DNA of 64,000 nucleotides from Flavobacteriales bacterium (GCA_020635535.1 JACJZP010000003.1:124001-188000); one strand, 5' to 3'; numbered from the stretch's first letter, positions 28,296-36,850 are shown. The notes: generated from the letters alone by a model not told the origin. Numbers and translations are program-made.

Positions 28296-29657
28296 TTATC
28301 CTCTCAGGTGGTAAGCCTTTGGTTGAACAAATGCGCGGATACCAGCATGTGATAGGGTAGAGCCCAAACCAGAATGACCACGTCCGCTCCATGGAGAAGT
28401 AGGGCTAACACGATCGCAGCAGTTCCAGTAAACTGTTCCAGAGTTCATCTCTTGCATGATTCTTTCTGCACGTTCTTTGTCGTTGGTGAAAACAGATGAC
28501 GCCAAACCATAAGGTGTGTCTAACATAAGCTGAATTGCTTCTGCATCGTCTTTCACTTTCTGAATACCTATGATGGGTCCAAAACTTTCATCCATCATCA
28601 CTTTCATAGTGTGGTCCACATCTACAAGCACCGTTGGCTCAAAGTAGTATCCAGCTCTTTCAGCGCGCTTTCCACCCAACAGAAGTTTAGCACCTTTTGA
28701 AGTCGCATCAGCTACTTGGTCTTCCAATACATCCATCTGTTGAGGACGAGTAAGCGGACCAATGAAAGTTCCCTCTTCGTCTGGACCACCGATTTTCATC
28801 GTTTTCGCTTCTTCTATGAATGCAGCCACGTAGTCGTCATAAATGTTCTCATGAACATAAATACGCTCCACAGCACAACAGCTTTGACCATTGTTGTAAA
28901 ACGCGCCTTCAACACCACTCGCTGCTACTGATTTCACGTCTACATCATCCGAAACATACATCGGGTCTTTTCCTCCCAGTTCCAAACCTATCGGAACGAG
29001 TTTTCCAGCAACCTGCTCTGCAATGTACTTTCCCGTGTTGTAAGAACCGGTGAAGAAATAACCATCCATAGGAAGATCTAAGAGTGCTTGTCCAGCTTCT
29101 TTAGCACCAACAATCACTTGGAAAACATCTTTTGGAACACCTGCCTGCCACATCATTTCACCAATATTCAAACCTGTAAGGGTGCTGAATTCTGAGGGCT
29201 TGTAAAGCACAGCGTTACCGCCAATAAGTGCGGGAACAAACACGTTGACCCCAACAAGTATCGGGTAGTTCCAAGCGGAAATGTTGGCAATTACACCAAG
29301 CGGTTCGTAAACGATTTTCTCCTTGGTTCCACCTTCTGTAACCGTCCATTCCTCCGCCAGATACTTTTCACTGTTCTCCACGAAATACTTGCTTCGGCCA
29401 ACACCTCCGTTTATTTCTCCTTTGGCTTGGTCAAGTGGTTTTCCGACCTCGGCACTCAGGTCACGGGCAATCTTTTCTGCATTGGCCAACATCAATTCAT
29501 TGAACTTGGCAATACATGCAATGCGCTCTTTCAACGGCACTTTTGCCCATGCTTTCTGCGCCTTTTTTGCGGCATCAAACTTTGATTGAATGGAGGCTTC
29601 ACTGTCCTCCTGAACCTCTTTAATGACTTCCTCCGTTGCGGGATTTATGATTTTCAT
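28296..29657 (-). CDS. NAD(P)-dependent aldehyde dehydrogenase
   Basis: This 453-residue protein is a typical aldehyde dehydrogenase, oxidising an aldehyde to its acid with NAD(P)+. Visible features: the AWNYP cofactor-site motif near 128-132, the FTGS motif near 202, general base Glu226 in LELGGKDP, catalytic Cys260 in NNGQSCC, and ESFGPI near the C-terminus. The length is slightly short for the family (about 480) but nothing essential is missing. Its ATG overlaps the stop of the upstream C26 hydrolase by 4 bases, so the two are translationally coupled. That pairing recalls the gamma-glutamyl polyamine route (an aldehyde dehydrogenase with a gamma-glutamyl-GABA hydrolase), suggesting succinate-semialdehyde or gamma-glutamyl-aminobutyraldehyde as substrate. 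The substrate remains inference. Confidence 0.9.
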   Translation of the reverse strand: MKIINPATEEVIKEVQEDSEASIQSKFDAAKKAQKAWAKVPLKERIACIAKFNELMLANAEKIARDLSAEVGKPLDQAKGEINGGVGRSKYFVENSEKYLAEEWTVTEGGTKEKIVYEPLGVIANISAWNYPILVGVNVFVPALIGGNAVLYKPSEFSTLTGLNIGEMMWQAGVPKDVFQVIVGAKEAGQALLDLPMDGYFFTGSYNTGKYIAEQVAGKLVPIGLELGGKDPMYVSDDVDVKSVAASGVEGAFYNNGQSCCAVERIYVHENIYDDYVAAFIEEAKTMKIGGPDEEGTFIGPLTRPQQMDVLEDQVADATSKGAKLLLGGKRAERAGYYFEPTVLVDVDHTMKVMMDESFGPIIGIQKVKDDAEAIQLMLDTPYGLASSVFTNDKERAERIMQEMNSGTVYWNCCDRVSPTSPWSGRGHSGLGSTLSHAGIRAFVQPKAYHLRG

Positions 29658-30403
29658 TTTCCTTTTTTAGCGAATGATAAGAATGTGTCTATGATTTTGA
29701 ATGGATCAATGAGTTTATCTCCGAGTGTATGAAAGAATTCAGGATGCCATTGCACGCCCATGATCTTACCTGGCTCTGCATCTTCATGGATAAAAGCTTC
29801 AAGAATATCATCTTCAGCACAATATGCTTGAGGAAGCAGACCTCTTCCGATGTCTTTTGCCGCTTGATGATGCACAGAATTTACCATTGGCTTTTCTTCA
29901 CCCTCGTATAGCTTTTCCATGAATGATCCTTCCACAAAACGAACACCATGATTTACACGGTCATATTCAATGGCATCGCGGTGTTTGATGCTGTTAGGAC
30001 GTTGCGTTTCAATGTCTTGAAAAAGCGTTCCACCATAGTAAGCGTTCATTACCTGAAAACCACGACATATTCCGAGAACCGGTTTTTCATCCTTCAGAAA
30101 AAGCTCCATTAGCTCCAGTTCATACTCATCGCGAATGCGGTCTCCAAGCCATCTGCCAATAGGCTTTTCACCATAAGATTCTGGAGCCATATCGGCACCG
30201 CCTTGAAGCACCAATCCGTCCATTTCCTTCACCATGGCCAACTTTTCAGCCTTCGGTAATTCTGGAATGAGAATAGGCAGAACATTTGGACGTGCTACAT
30301 AAGCAGCCATGTCGTTTTCGAGGTACGAAAGGGTCTTCGGTCCGAAAGTTGTCCTGTTCAGATCAGGATGAAAAAAACACGCAGAAACTCCTATTTTGAT
30401 CAT
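29654..30403 (-). CDS. Gamma-glutamyl-gamma-aminobutyrate hydrolase family protein (peptidase C26)
   Basis: The protein has 249 residues from ATG 30403; the longer frame from 30490 adds nothing family-like and would start upstream of the promoter box. It is a class I glutamine-amidotransferase-fold hydrolase. The nucleophile is Cys113 in LGICRGFQ, the His220/Glu222 pair is in QWHPE, and the oxyanion region is LQGGADM near 66-72. Members cleave gamma-glutamyl amides such as gamma-glutamyl-GABA (PuuD). The gene is coupled by ATGA to the aldehyde dehydrogenase, supporting a role in amine or GABA breakdown. PuuA- and PuuB-type genes are absent from the window, so the exact substrate is open. Confidence 0.85.
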   Translation of the reverse strand: MIKIGVSACFFHPDLNRTTFGPKTLSYLENDMAAYVARPNVLPILIPELPKAEKLAMVKEMDGLVLQGGADMAPESYGEKPIGRWLGDRIRDEYELELMELFLKDEKPVLGICRGFQVMNAYYGGTLFQDIETQRPNSIKHRDAIEYDRVNHGVRFVEGSFMEKLYEGEEKPMVNSVHHQAAKDIGRGLLPQAYCAEDDILEAFIHEDAEPGKIMGVQWHPEFFHTLGDKLIDPFKIIDTFLSFAKKGK

Positions 30404-30407
30404 GCGG

Positions 30408-30415
30408 CAAAGATA
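30408..30415 (-). promoter_or_regulatory. -7 box TATCTTTG
   Basis: Read on the - strand, this is an exact TAnnTTTG match ending 4 bases before the ATG at 30403. It fixes the start of the C26 hydrolase and would give an almost leaderless mRNA. Confidence 0.5.
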
Positions 30416-30443
30416 CGTTTGCAATAGGTCTGCGCTTATCGCG

Positions 30444-30463
30444 TTGGTTAACTTTATAACCAA
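30444..30463. promoter_or_regulatory. Inverted repeat directly before a start codon
   Basis: TTGGTTA and TAACCAA are 7-bp arms around a 6-base spacer, ending at the base before ATG 30464. A weak -7-like TAACTTTA overlaps it. It may be an operator or a translation-control hairpin for the vWA gene; no regulator is identified. Confidence 0.3.
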
Positions 30464-32197
30464 ATGAGGCCATTCATTTTCATAGTGCATTTGGCGCTGT
30501 TACCATTTCTTGGAAACGCTCAGCAAGTGAAGTGGGAGGAAACCACGTTCAATTTCGGAACCATTGGAGATTGGAACAGTCCGCCTGCAACATTCACTTT
30601 CAAGAATATAGGAAAGGATAAGCTCATGTTCCTTCCACAACGACACGACCGCGAAGTTTTGGTGCGCTATCCTAACCACTCTATAAGACCTGGTGAAACT
30701 GGAACCATCAGCATTCTTTACTACACGGGAGAAACGGGCCCGTTTTCGCGAACCGTGGATGTTTACACCAATGCCTCCGATCGTCCTGTCAAACTCACGG
30801 TTAAGGGAAATATCAAGAGTATTTATGCGGATGCTTTAACCTCCTGTCCGTCATTTCACAGCACAAATCAGCCCATAACCAAAGGAGAACCGAATGTTAT
30901 TCAGGTAGTGGATGCAAGAACTGACCGTCCGATTCCAGGCGCCCAGGTCGAAATATTTGATAGAGGCGTTCGCAAAACTATAAATGGAACCAATTTGGAA
31001 GGTGTGGCGGTGAATTGGATCGAACCAGGGAATTACATCACCGTTGCTTACAAAGAAGGTTATGAGAAAGGGGAGGAAGAGGTGAGTTTTACAAAGAGAG
31101 ATCGAACACACATCATTTACTTGAACAGAAGCTCTGTTGATCCAATTGAACCTGAGGTTGCGGTGGTTGACCAACAAGCGGAAGTTTCCGAAATCAGGTA
31201 TGAGACCTCCTCTGATGAGGAGTTGGACCTTGGAATTTCTCTGAATGAGCAGCTGGAGAGTGAAGATGAGGTTATAGAAACAGGCGAGATGGAACCTGTT
31301 GATTTGGGAATTTCGACAGACGAGCAATGGGAGGAAGCAGATGAGGGTTTGGATGAGGAAGTAAATGCATCGACTTCGCTCAGAACAAGCCTTGGGATTT
31401 CGCTGAACGAGCAGATTTCAGAAGAACCAACAACTGAACCTAAGGGAGAGCCGGAATTAGGGGTAACCACCAATGAGATCTTGGCAGATGAGAAGCCTGA
31501 GGACGAGCCAGCACAAGAAGTGAGTGTGGAAGCAATGGTTGAAGCAGCTTTAGCTGATGCCGAAGTGGAAAATGCGGAAGATACACCCCCTGAAACCGAA
31601 GTGAGAGAGTCAGAACCTGAATTCTCCGCCAATCGCTATAAACCGAACAATGTTCTCTTGCTTCTTGATGTGTCGGGTTCTATGGATGACGATGGCAAAA
31701 TGGACAAGTTGAAGGCCTCCATTCGTAGGCTGGTGATGATGCTGCGTGAAGTGGATGTTTTGACCATGATCGCATACAATTCCTCTTCGTGGGAAGTGCT
31801 CTCACCAACTCTGGTTACCCAGAATGAAGCCATTGTAGCGCTTGTTGACAGTCTTAAGCCATCTGGCTACACCAATGGTGTTAAAGGAATGGAATCTGCC
31901 TACCAGAGCTTGGAACAACAACTTATTGCTGGAGGAAACAATCAACTGATCATTGCGACTGACGGCAAATTCAATTCATCTAAGTTCTCAGAAAAAGAGG
32001 CTATTCAATTGGTGAAGGACAACTCAGACAAAGGAATTGTGCTTTCTATTATTGGTTTTGGAGATGACCGAGAGGCCAATAGGCTAATGAAACGACTCTC
32101 CGACCTTGGCGGGGGTAGCTTTCTTCAGGTTAAAACAAACGAAGACCCAACGGAGCTGTTGGCGGATGAGATCAAATTGCGTTCGCAGAAACTCTAA
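30464..32197 (+). CDS. Exported DUF1573 / carboxypeptidase-regulatory-like / vWA protein
   Basis: The protein has 577 residues and a signal peptide (1-19, ending GNAQ). A DUF1573 Ig-like domain occupies about 20-120 (FNFGTIG start, GTISILYYTGETG). A carboxypeptidase-regulatory-like beta-sandwich follows (about 140-225; VVDARTDRPIPGAQVEI). Then comes a long acidic, probably disordered linker (about 230-385) with four copies of an LGIS-x-x-EQ-type motif. The C-terminal vWA domain (about 390-577) has an intact MIDAS (LDVSGSMDD, Thr in a GYTNG loop, ATDGKF). It is likely a periplasmic or surface metal-dependent binding protein. No T9SS domain is seen. Its stop overlaps the convergent gene by 4 bases. 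Confidence 0.85.
   Translation: MRPFIFIVHLALLPFLGNAQQVKWEETTFNFGTIGDWNSPPATFTFKNIGKDKLMFLPQRHDREVLVRYPNHSIRPGETGTISILYYTGETGPFSRTVDVYTNASDRPVKLTVKGNIKSIYADALTSCPSFHSTNQPITKGEPNVIQVVDARTDRPIPGAQVEIFDRGVRKTINGTNLEGVAVNWIEPGNYITVAYKEGYEKGEEEVSFTKRDRTHIIYLNRSSVDPIEPEVAVVDQQAEVSEIRYETSSDEELDLGISLNEQLESEDEVIETGEMEPVDLGISTDEQWEEADEGLDEEVNASTSLRTSLGISLNEQISEEPTTEPKGEPELGVTTNEILADEKPEDEPAQEVSVEAMVEAALADAEVENAEDTPPETEVRESEPEFSANRYKPNNVLLLLDVSGSMDDDGKMDKLKASIRRLVMMLREVDVLTMIAYNSSSWEVLSPTLVTQNEAIVALVDSLKPSGYTNGVKGMESAYQSLEQQLIAGGNNQLIIATDGKFNSSKFSEKEAIQLVKDNSDKGIVLSIIGFGDDREANRLMKRLSDLGGGSFLQVKTNEDPTELLADEIKLRSQKL
31229..31480 (+). repeat. Fourfold LGIS-x-x-EQ motif in acidic linker
   Basis: Copies at 31229-31252 (LGISLNEQ), 31304-31327 (LGISTDEQ), 31391-31414 (LGISLNEQ) and 31457-31480 (LGVTTNEI) are spaced 75, 87 and 66 bases. 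Each sits in Glu/Asp-rich sequence. Confidence 0.7.
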
Positions 32198-32625
32198 CCC
32201 TCAACATACGCTTTCAACCCTGTCAAACTCAATCTGAAACCGCGGTCAATCGGGTTGCGGTACTGCCACAAGACGAACGGGGCGAGCAAACCTTTGATCT
32301 CCAAAGTGGAATGATACTGTGTGCTTCCCGAGGGTAACTCAAAAAGAACTTGGGTTCTGTCGGTCTGAAGAAGGAATCCGTAATTGATTCCATACCTCAA
32401 TTTTTCAGGTGGTGTGATCTCAAAAAAGTGTTCCGTTTGGCTGGTAGGCTTCCTTCCTGGAAACATGTTTGCGTACATCCTAATTCCACCTCCAACTCGA
32501 AAATCACATTTCACCTTTGGGCAGAATTCATTCCACAGTTGGTAATTGTCGAAGTCGGTTATAGCTTCCCATACTTTACCTCTCGGTGCATGGAAAATTG
32601 CAGAATGAATAATGGGGCGAGACAT
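32194..32625 (-). CDS. SRPBCC-fold (START-like) protein
   Basis: This 143-residue protein has the SRPBCC/polyketide-cyclase pattern: an N-terminal strand with FHAPRGKVWEAITDFDNYQLWNE, a middle glycine-rich strand pair, and a C-terminal long helix (RGFRLSLTGLKAYVEG). Such proteins bind hydrophobic ligands in a cavity; the ligand is unknown. Its ATG overlaps the stop of the CoA-transferase gene by one base (TAATG), so it is the last gene of the operon that begins with the Fe-alcohol dehydrogenase. Its stop codon overlaps the stop of the convergent vWA gene. Confidence 0.8.
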   Translation of the reverse strand: MSRPIIHSAIFHAPRGKVWEAITDFDNYQLWNEFCPKVKCDFRVGGGIRMYANMFPGRKPTSQTEHFFEITPPEKLRYGINYGFLLQTDRTQVLFELPSGSTQYHSTLEIKGLLAPFVLWQYRNPIDRGFRLSLTGLKAYVEG

Positions 32626-33884
32626 TAGCGCTGCATTTCAAAAGCAGCCCTTTCCAAACTTTCCCTATGGTTCGGGTGTGCAATGCCTGTTAGAAGTTTG
32701 GCCCGCTCCGCCAACGTTTTCCCGTAAAGGTTGGCCACTCCGTATTCGGTTACCACGTAATGTACATGAGCGCGCGTGGTTACAACACCCGCGCCTGACT
32801 TAAGAACAGGTACGATCTTACTCTCTCCCTTTTTGGTGGTTGATGGCAAAGCAATGATCGGTTTCCCTCCCTCCGAAAGTGAAGCTCCTCGAATAAAATC
32901 CATCTGACCACCAACACCCGAATAGATTCGATGACCGATGCTATCAGCACATACCTGACCCGTAAGATCAACCTCAATTGCACTGTTGATTGCGGTTACT
33001 TTCGGGTTTTTACTGATCACACGGATGTCATTCACGTACTCGGACGAAAGCATGTTAACCAAGGGGTTGTCGTCAATGAAATCATAAATAGCCCTACTGC
33101 CCATCACGAAAGAAGAGATGATCTTACCAGGGTGTTTCTTCTTATTCTTTCCAGTGATCACGCCACTTTCAACAAGCGGAAGCACACCATCTGAGAACAT
33201 CTCGGTGTGGATGCCGAGGTCTTTATGGTTACCTAACGAGGCAAGAACTGCATTTGGAATATTTCCAATTCCCATTTGTAGCGTGGCCCCATCTTCAACC
33301 AGCTCGGCAATGTTTCGGCCAATGGCCAGTTCAGCCTCGCTCAATTCGCCAGAAACCACTTCAGGAATCGGCTCATTGTGTTTCACCAAGTGGTTTATGT
33401 TCCCAATATGGATCAGGCCATCACCGTGGGTGCGTGGAATGAATTCATTCACCTGTGCAATTACCGTTTTTGCGGCCAACACTGCAGCTAACGACACATC
33501 TACCGATGGTCCAAGTGAGCAGTAACCATGCTCATCAGGTGGAGAAACTGAGATCAGCGCAACGTCAATTGGCAGCGTACCGCTGGAGAAAAGGCGTGGT
33601 ATCTCACTCAGAAAAACTGGAATATAACTACCGTGGCCGTGCTGAATTGATCTGCGGATATTCGGCCCCACGAACATGCATTTTACTTTGAATGCATCGA
33701 CAGTTTCGTTTGCGTATGGGGCTTCTCCTTCAGTGTGTATCTGAAAGATGGTAACGTCCTTCAATTCATCTTTCCGCAGAAAAAGATGACGGACCAATTC
33801 CTGCGGAACAGCAGCTGCCGAGTGGATGAAAATATGATCACCCGACTTTATCTGGGCAGCTGCGTGTTCAGCGGATATACTCAT
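32625..33884 (-). CDS. Acetyl-CoA hydrolase/transferase family, 4-hydroxybutyrate CoA-transferase type
   Basis: The 419-residue length and sequence fit the Cat2/AbfT branch, which moves CoA from acetyl-CoA to a carboxylic acid such as 4-hydroxybutyrate. Seen: SAAAVPQEL near the N-terminus, SPPDEHGYCSLG near 114-125, MGIGNIPNAVL near 204-213, and the likely catalytic glutamate Glu228 in IHTEMFSDGV. The C-terminal domain has VGGQMDFIRGA and VVTEYGVANLYGKT. Only 3 bases separate it from the DUF1573 gene upstream, and the Fe-alcohol dehydrogenase heads the same operon. That pairing supports 4-hydroxybutyrate or a similar short hydroxy acid as substrate, but a butyrate or propionate acceptor is also possible. 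Confidence 0.87.
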   Translation of the reverse strand: MSISAEHAAAQIKSGDHIFIHSAAAVPQELVRHLFLRKDELKDVTIFQIHTEGEAPYANETVDAFKVKCMFVGPNIRRSIQHGHGSYIPVFLSEIPRLFSSGTLPIDVALISVSPPDEHGYCSLGPSVDVSLAAVLAAKTVIAQVNEFIPRTHGDGLIHIGNINHLVKHNEPIPEVVSGELSEAELAIGRNIAELVEDGATLQMGIGNIPNAVLASLGNHKDLGIHTEMFSDGVLPLVESGVITGKNKKKHPGKIISSFVMGSRAIYDFIDDNPLVNMLSSEYVNDIRVISKNPKVTAINSAIEVDLTGQVCADSIGHRIYSGVGGQMDFIRGASLSEGGKPIIALPSTTKKGESKIVPVLKSGAGVVTTRAHVHYVVTEYGVANLYGKTLAERAKLLTGIAHPNHRESLERAAFEMQR

Positions 33885-33887
33885 TTA

Positions 33888-34322
33888 TCAATGGTCGTGA
33901 CCATCGCCTTCATGATGCTCTGGCTCAACTTCAGCCGGGGCATTCACATTTCCTTTGATGGTCAACACCTTGGTTGCTTCAGTAGCATTTGAAGTTAGGG
34001 TAACCGTTTTGGTAAAGTTTCCAGTTCGCTTAGTATCGTAGTGCACCTTAATGGTAGCTGATGCACCTGGAGCAATAGGGTCTTTTGGCCATTCTGGAGT
34101 GGTACAGCCACAAGAACCCTTGGCATTTGAAATGATCAAAGGCTCCGTTCCTACGTTGGTGAATTTGAATTCACGATTACCATCAGAACCGTTTTCAATT
34201 GTTCCGTAATCAATTGTTTCGCTCTCAAATTGGAAAGCAGCTCCGCTTGCCTTTTCTTCCTGAGCAAACGCAAAAGTGGTTGTTGCAAATAGTGCAACTA
34301 AAGCAAAGAATGTGTTTTTCAT
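33888..34322 (-). CDS. Exported DUF1573 protein with His-rich tail
   Basis: The protein has 144 residues from ATG 34322, chosen because it gives a clean signal peptide (MKNTFFALVALFATTTFAFAQ). The mature part is one DUF1573 Ig-like domain (about 32-130), with the family motifs DYGTIENGSDG, FTNVGTEPL and a GSCGCTTPEWP cysteine pair. The tail ends in a His/Asp/Glu-rich stretch (EHHEGDGHDH), a possible metal-binding site. DUF1573 proteins are abundant in Bacteroidota and have no agreed function. It is odd to find an exported protein between two cytosolic metabolic genes with gaps of 33 and 3 bases. Confidence 0.82.
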   Translation of the reverse strand: MKNTFFALVALFATTTFAFAQEEKASGAAFQFESETIDYGTIENGSDGNREFKFTNVGTEPLIISNAKGSCGCTTPEWPKDPIAPGASATIKVHYDTKRTGNFTKTVTLTSNATEATKVLTIKGNVNAPAEVEPEHHEGDGHDH

Positions 34323-34355
34323 CGTTTTGATTTTAGTTTGAATGATGAACGGCAA

Positions 34356-35501
34356 TTATAATGCCGAACGGTAAAGGTCTAAGAAATTTTGTCTTGAAAC
34401 AGGTTTTGGATTGTTCGGATGACAGAAATCCGCAAACGCAAGGTCTGCCAATGGCTCCAAATGCTCCTCTTTCACCTCAATTCCAGAGAGTCTTGTAGGT
34501 AATCCCAGTCGCTCGTTCAGCTTGAAAAGCTCATCGATGAGCTGCGTTCCGTTTCCGTTCTTCAATCCGAAAGCATGAGCCATAGCTTCAAATCGGTCTT
34601 CGAATCCAGATAGGTTGAATTTCATCCCGTAAGGGAGATTTACCGCATTGGCCAGACCGTGGTGAGTGTCCAACAATTGAGATAGTGGGTGCGCCAACGA
34701 GTGAACCACACCCAATCCTTTTTGGAAAGCCACCGCGCCCATCAAACTTGCAAGCATCATATCAGCGCGTGCCTGTTCGTTTTGGCCGTCATGTGTTGCT
34801 GTTTCAATCGATTTCGCTACCAACTTGATTCCTTCCAAGGCAATACCATCACACATTGGGTGATAATTTTTGGCAACGTACGCTTCCATGTTGTGGGTTA
34901 AAGCGTCCATACCCGTTGCAGCGGTTACAAATGGAGGAAGACCAAAGGTTAAGCTTGGATCGGCAAAAACCCGGCTGGCCAACAGTTTTGGAGAGAAAAG
35001 GATTTTCTTCTGATGTGTTTCATCATCTGCAATAATGGCGCTTCGACCAACTTCACTTCCCGTTCCGCTTGTGGTGGGCACGGTTACGAAGTACGGTACT
35101 TCCTCGGTCACATATTGGTCTCCACCGATCAGGTCGTCATAATCAAAAAGGTCTCTATGGTGGTTGATGGCAAGTGCAATGGCACGGGCTACATCCAGAC
35201 CAACTCCACCTCCAACTCCTACAATGCTATCGCAGCCTGCTTCTGCAAAGGCTTTCTTCCCATTCAATACATCCGATTTTACGGGGTTCTTGTGCATTTC
35301 CGCATACACGGTCGGAGAGAGCCCCACTTTTTTCATGTCCTCAATTATTTCGAGGAAGAATGGCAGGGTAGCAACTATTGGGTCTGTTACCACCAACGGA
35401 CGGAGTTTTCCTTGCTCTTTCAGATGCGCAGGCAGCTCTTTTATCGAACCTGAACCGAACCGTATTACGGTAGGGAAATTGAATTGAACAACTTTACTCA
35501 T
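34356..35501 (-). CDS. Iron-containing alcohol dehydrogenase
   Basis: The 381-residue protein belongs to the Fe-dependent (group III) alcohol dehydrogenases. The dinucleotide-binding stretch VGVGGGVGLDVARA lies near 95-107, followed by PTTSGTGSE (142-150). The likely metal ligands are Asp199, His203, His267 and His281, with the expected GMDALTHNMEAY and HSLAHPL motifs. It interconverts an alcohol and an aldehyde using NAD(H). As the first gene of an operon with a 4-hydroxybutyrate-type CoA-transferase it could act between 4-hydroxybutyrate and succinate semialdehyde; lactaldehyde/propanediol or simple alcohols are alternatives. Confidence 0.88.
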   Translation of the reverse strand: MSKVVQFNFPTVIRFGSGSIKELPAHLKEQGKLRPLVVTDPIVATLPFFLEIIEDMKKVGLSPTVYAEMHKNPVKSDVLNGKKAFAEAGCDSIVGVGGGVGLDVARAIALAINHHRDLFDYDDLIGGDQYVTEEVPYFVTVPTTSGTGSEVGRSAIIADDETHQKKILFSPKLLASRVFADPSLTFGLPPFVTAATGMDALTHNMEAYVAKNYHPMCDGIALEGIKLVAKSIETATHDGQNEQARADMMLASLMGAVAFQKGLGVVHSLAHPLSQLLDTHHGLANAVNLPYGMKFNLSGFEDRFEAMAHAFGLKNGNGTQLIDELFKLNERLGLPTRLSGIEVKEEHLEPLADLAFADFCHPNNPKPVSRQNFLDLYRSAL

Positions 35502-35532
35502 GTTAATTTCGTACGAATTGATTTGAAAAGTG

Positions 35533-35540
35533 CAAAGCTA
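35533..35540 (-). promoter_or_regulatory. -7 box TAGCTTTG for the Fe-ADH operon
   Basis: Exact TAnnTTTG match on the - strand, 31 bases before ATG 35501. No TTG at normal -33 spacing. The same octamer precedes the L,D-transpeptidase gene. Confidence 0.45.
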
Positions 35541-35583
35541 TTGCACCAACGATCTGTATATTCGTCAAACCAAAACAAAAGTG

Positions 35584-36078
35584 ATGAAGTTTTTAACCGT
35601 TCTTTCGCTGGTCTCGTTACCGTTCTTGTCAATGTCTCAGTCTATTTCACCAGAGGTGATTGCCAGTGCTGGTGAGCATTTCGACAATGGCACCGTTCAG
35701 TTGAGTTGGACATTGGGTGAGGTGATGATCGATACCTATGATAATGGAACCAATATCCTGACTCAAGGTTTCCATCAGACTGAACTGACGGTTACAGCAA
35801 TTGAAGAGACATTGGCAGACATCAGATTGAATATTTATCCAAACCCGACTTCAGAGTATTTGAACATCGAACTTGGGAACAATGAAAAGGATATCAGCCT
35901 ACAGTTGTTTGATATGAGCGGTAAGCTTGTTCACAAGGATGTGATAAACGCATACAACACAAAATATGTGCTACCGATGCAATCTGTGGCAACAGGAAAG
36001 TATCTGGTTAGAATGCAGACAGAAGACGGAAAGATGAATTCTACTCACCAAGTGGTGAAACTGGGCGTAGGTCAGTAA
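35584..36078 (+). CDS. Small T9SS type A cargo protein
   Basis: The protein has 164 residues from ATG 35584; the upstream ATG at 35530 would place extra charged residues before the signal peptide. The signal peptide is MKFLTVLSLVSLPFLSMSQ. A short beta-rich region (about 20-75; SAGEHF, QLSWTLGEVMI, LTQGFHQTE) leads directly into a type A sorting domain (IYPNPTSEYL) covering the last 85 residues. This short build, a small strand-rich head on a sorting domain, recurs in Bacteroidota and has no known function. It is divergent from the Fe-ADH operon and followed by a terminator. Confidence 0.82.
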   Translation: MKFLTVLSLVSLPFLSMSQSISPEVIASAGEHFDNGTVQLSWTLGEVMIDTYDNGTNILTQGFHQTELTVTAIEETLADIRLNIYPNPTSEYLNIELGNNEKDISLQLFDMSGKLVHKDVINAYNTKYVLPMQSVATGKYLVRMQTEDGKMNSTHQVVKLGVGQ

Positions 36079-36101
36079 GATCAGTGATCTTGTGAGATTG
36101 G

Positions 36102-36129
36102 AAGCCGCTCAACTGAGCGGCTTTTTTTG
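36102..36129 (+). terminator. Rho-independent terminator
   Basis: A 9-bp perfect stem (AAGCCGCTC / GAGCGGCTT) with a 4-base loop and a T-tract, 23 bases after the small T9SS cargo gene. There is no T-run on the - strand, so it serves the + gene only. Confidence 0.88.
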
Positions 36130-36134
36130 TGCCA

Positions 36135-36836
36135 TTAGTTCAGGCGGTTTTCCACCCAGTCCAAAGCAGGGTTTCCGAACTGATTGTTTGACCACCGATA
36201 AACCACTTTCCCTTCTTTGAAATACAGGAAGGTTGGAAATTTCCCATTAGATAGGGCCGTGGCCTGATCACGATCATCTATCAAGTAAACTGGTATGGTG
36301 GTAGAGCCAATGTGTTCATTGAAGAAGTTCAGGCCAGCAGAATCGCGGGCAGATACAAACACCGAAACATCCAGGTTTGGGTCTCTGTGCTTCAACATTT
36401 CCAGCTTGGGGAAGGCCTGAAAACAGTAAGGGCAGTTCGGTAATGCCATGAAAACCAAACCATCATAATTGGGTTGGGCGGAATTCAGGTAAAGTTCAAT
36501 TTGATTTCCTTCCAGCTTTCCTTTCAAAGATTCTCCACCTCTTACCCAATCATCAATGTAGGGTAGGTTGATGGATAGGTAACCGCCTATGCAAATTGCT
36601 GATATCAGAAAGCCAACTACTGCTTTGGTCAATTTGGACAGGTTTAATAATGGCAGCAACAGAATTAAGATTGCCGCAGTGCTCATAATCACAAACACCC
36701 TTGGAAGCAGATTGGACATGGTCCAACTGAATTGCAATGCCTCAAGAAAATAAAGTGTGATTGCATCAGAGTTCAATGCTATAGCTCCGATTACCAAAAC
36801 AATCAACAGCGCAATTAAAATTCGAATTGACTTCAT
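36135..36836 (-). CDS. Membrane-anchored thioredoxin-fold protein with CPYC site
   Basis: The protein has 233 residues. Three hydrophobic segments (about 4-21, 43-64, 72-90) are followed by a thioredoxin-like domain (about 110-233). The active-site motif is NCPYC (Cys135, Cys138), as in glutaredoxin-like or DsbA/DsbC-like sites, and the cis-proline is Pro201 in KFPTF. The domain probably faces the periplasm after an odd number of membrane passes; this is inference. It would act as a thiol-disulfide oxidoreductase. The gene is divergent from the MarR regulator, and the control region with the palindromic sites lies between them. Confidence 0.8.
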   Translation of the reverse strand: MKSIRILIALLIVLVIGAIALNSDAITLYFLEALQFSWTMSNLLPRVFVIMSTAAILILLLPLLNLSKLTKAVVGFLISAICIGGYLSINLPYIDDWVRGGESLKGKLEGNQIELYLNSAQPNYDGLVFMALPNCPYCFQAFPKLEMLKHRDPNLDVSVFVSARDSAGLNFFNEHIGSTTIPVYLIDDRDQATALSNGKFPTFLYFKEGKVVYRWSNNQFGNPALDWVENRLN

Positions 36837-36850
36837 AAGCTGATTTTGGC

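Noticed and set aside
35511..35519. GTACGAATT near the Fe-ADH start as another copy of the dispersed TACGAAT element
   Set aside because: Only a few bases match and the second core is missing.
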